46,356 nucleotides of DNA from Leuconostoc inhae (GTDB lineage: Bacteria > Bacillota > Bacilli > Lactobacillales > Lactobacillaceae). The DNA is taken from assembly GCF_019656015.1 (NCBI RefSeq), contig NZ_BPKW01000013.1, forward strand, positions 1 through 46,356, given 5' to 3'. The position numbers were made by a program, and so were the translations under genes. This document shows positions 45,800 to 46,356 of the stretch, piece by piece (positions within the stretch are counted from its first letter, which is position 1; every line of letters starts with the position of its first letter). The notes beneath the pieces were generated by a model. The model ran no database searches. It was not told where the DNA came from and worked only from the letters and a program-made list of their open reading frames with translations.

Positions 45800-46297
45800 T
45801 CATCTCGAATGTACAAGCCATTTTCTAACTGCTTTTGCAATATATTTAGCCCATAACCATTTTCCAAAAGCAACAACTCCCATCGAAACTACTAAGCTAG
45901 CAACTATTCCTGCTAACCAACCAAATGGGCCAAATATAACCCCTATCCATTTTGATAAGAATGATCCTATATTAGACAAAATATCCATAATTCCTGTAAA
46001 CATAGTATGAACTATTGCGTAACTAGTCCCATCCTTTTCTCTAACAACACTACCATTAGATTTAGCATACTTAGAGTTATTTTTTTCATATTTTTTATAC
46101 TCCTCTTGGTCATCAGAAGTCCCTTGATTTATTTGGTGCATATCTTTTAAATCATCAAACACATCAATACCTGAACTGAGTACTCCTAGTCCTGCCATTC
46201 CAACCTTTATATGGGCTACTTTTTCTATAGACGGGTCAACTATTTTTTTTAATTCTCCTACATCTTCTAAAAATGATATTGGTGTTAGTCTAAAAAC
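45800..46297 (-). pseudogene. C-terminal remnant of a gene cut by a second IS
   Basis: The frame is open from the edge of the next element (about 46298) to a stop at 45800: 165 codons. An internal ATG at 46198 is not preceded by a ribosome binding site. The peptide has a glycine-rich segment (VGMAGLGVLSSGIDVFDDLKDM), a charged region rich in Lys/Asn/Tyr, and two hydrophobic stretches before KWLVHSR (pieces: VGMAGLGVLSSGIDVF; GPFGWLAGIVASLVVSMGVV). I do not recognise it; the pattern recalls the middle or end of polymorphic or LXG-type secreted toxins, a weak guess. Base composition is lower in GC than its neighbours. Confidence 0.5.
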
Positions 46298-46298
46298 A

Positions 46299-46356
46299 TG
46301 GACACGGTTTCTACTACGATATAATAGACGTAGGAGAATAACCCATGACGCAAAAA
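46299..46356 (+). mobile_element. left end of another IS (partial)
   Basis: Starts at TGGACACGGTTTC (46299). A TATAAT-like -10 and TAGGAG lead to an ATG at 46345 reading MTQK to the window end. The layout matches the left end of the IS at 44468. The identity as an IS, and its family, are inferred from layout only. Confidence 0.45.
46345..46356 (+). CDS. first four codons of a putative transposase
   Basis: ATG 46345 preceded by TAGGAG; four codons, MTQK, then the window ends. Confidence 0.4.

Overview
The window reads as chromosome of a Leuconostoc-type heterofermentative lactic acid bacterium. The glucose-6-phosphate dehydrogenase at 11437-12897 is, from memory of the L. mesenteroides enzyme, nearly the same protein. 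It sits near a phosphoketolase (6086-8470), the key enzyme of the phosphoketolase pathway. Low-GC composition, strong GGAGG-type ribosome binding sites, a T-box, LicT/RAT antitermination and cre sites all fit Lactobacillales. No rRNA, tRNA or CRISPR was seen.

Layout. 1-316: end of an IS3-type element and a gene stump. 317-3749: GNAT acetyltransferase, ArsR-type regulator and a divergent drug exporter preceded by a coupled leader ORF. 3776-4082: a compact type I toxin-antitoxin locus, with a 34-aa Fst-like toxin and a divergent antisense-like sRNA. 4309-6044: NhaC-type transporter under a tyrosine T-box. 6086-12953: phosphoketolase, HAD phosphatase, MFS exporter, a small unknown gene, zwf. 12953-18777: Bce-type peptide-antibiotic detoxification operon with a second ABC exporter appended. 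18801-20187: AdcR-like zinc repressor and a lone metal-binding protein. 20229-25242: aldo-keto reductase and a YtrA-type GntR/double-ABC operon. 25385-25996: ECF S component.

26478-29311: cysteine operon (cysteine or cystathionine beta-synthase, cystathionine lyase, serine acetyltransferase). Its leader encodes a 24-residue peptide with five cysteines, overlapping mutually exclusive hairpins and ending at a strong terminator. This has the full architecture of ribosome-mediated attenuation and is the most interesting item in the window. 29382-30042: YagU-like membrane protein. 30306-34777: licT-bglP-bglA beta-glucoside operon with two RAT/terminator pairs and a cre. 34854-38688: esterase, HAD phosphatase and a large FAD/NAD(P)-binding protein. 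38712-40858: AgrA/AgrC-like two-component system with no peptide gene nearby. 40935-44433: glutamate-cysteine ligase, secreted CHAP hydrolase, 2-hydroxyacid dehydrogenase. 44468-46356: complete IS3-family element, a truncated gene, and the start of another IS.

How it fits together. Phosphoketolase and G6PD carry central sugar flux, fed in part by the CcpA/LicT-controlled beta-glucoside uptake operon. The cysteine operon makes cysteine from serine and by reverse transsulfuration, and the glutamate-cysteine ligase consumes it. Three export modules (ArsR-MFS, Bce, Ytr) suggest antimicrobial defence. Related, oppositely oriented IS copies bracket positions 78-44467.
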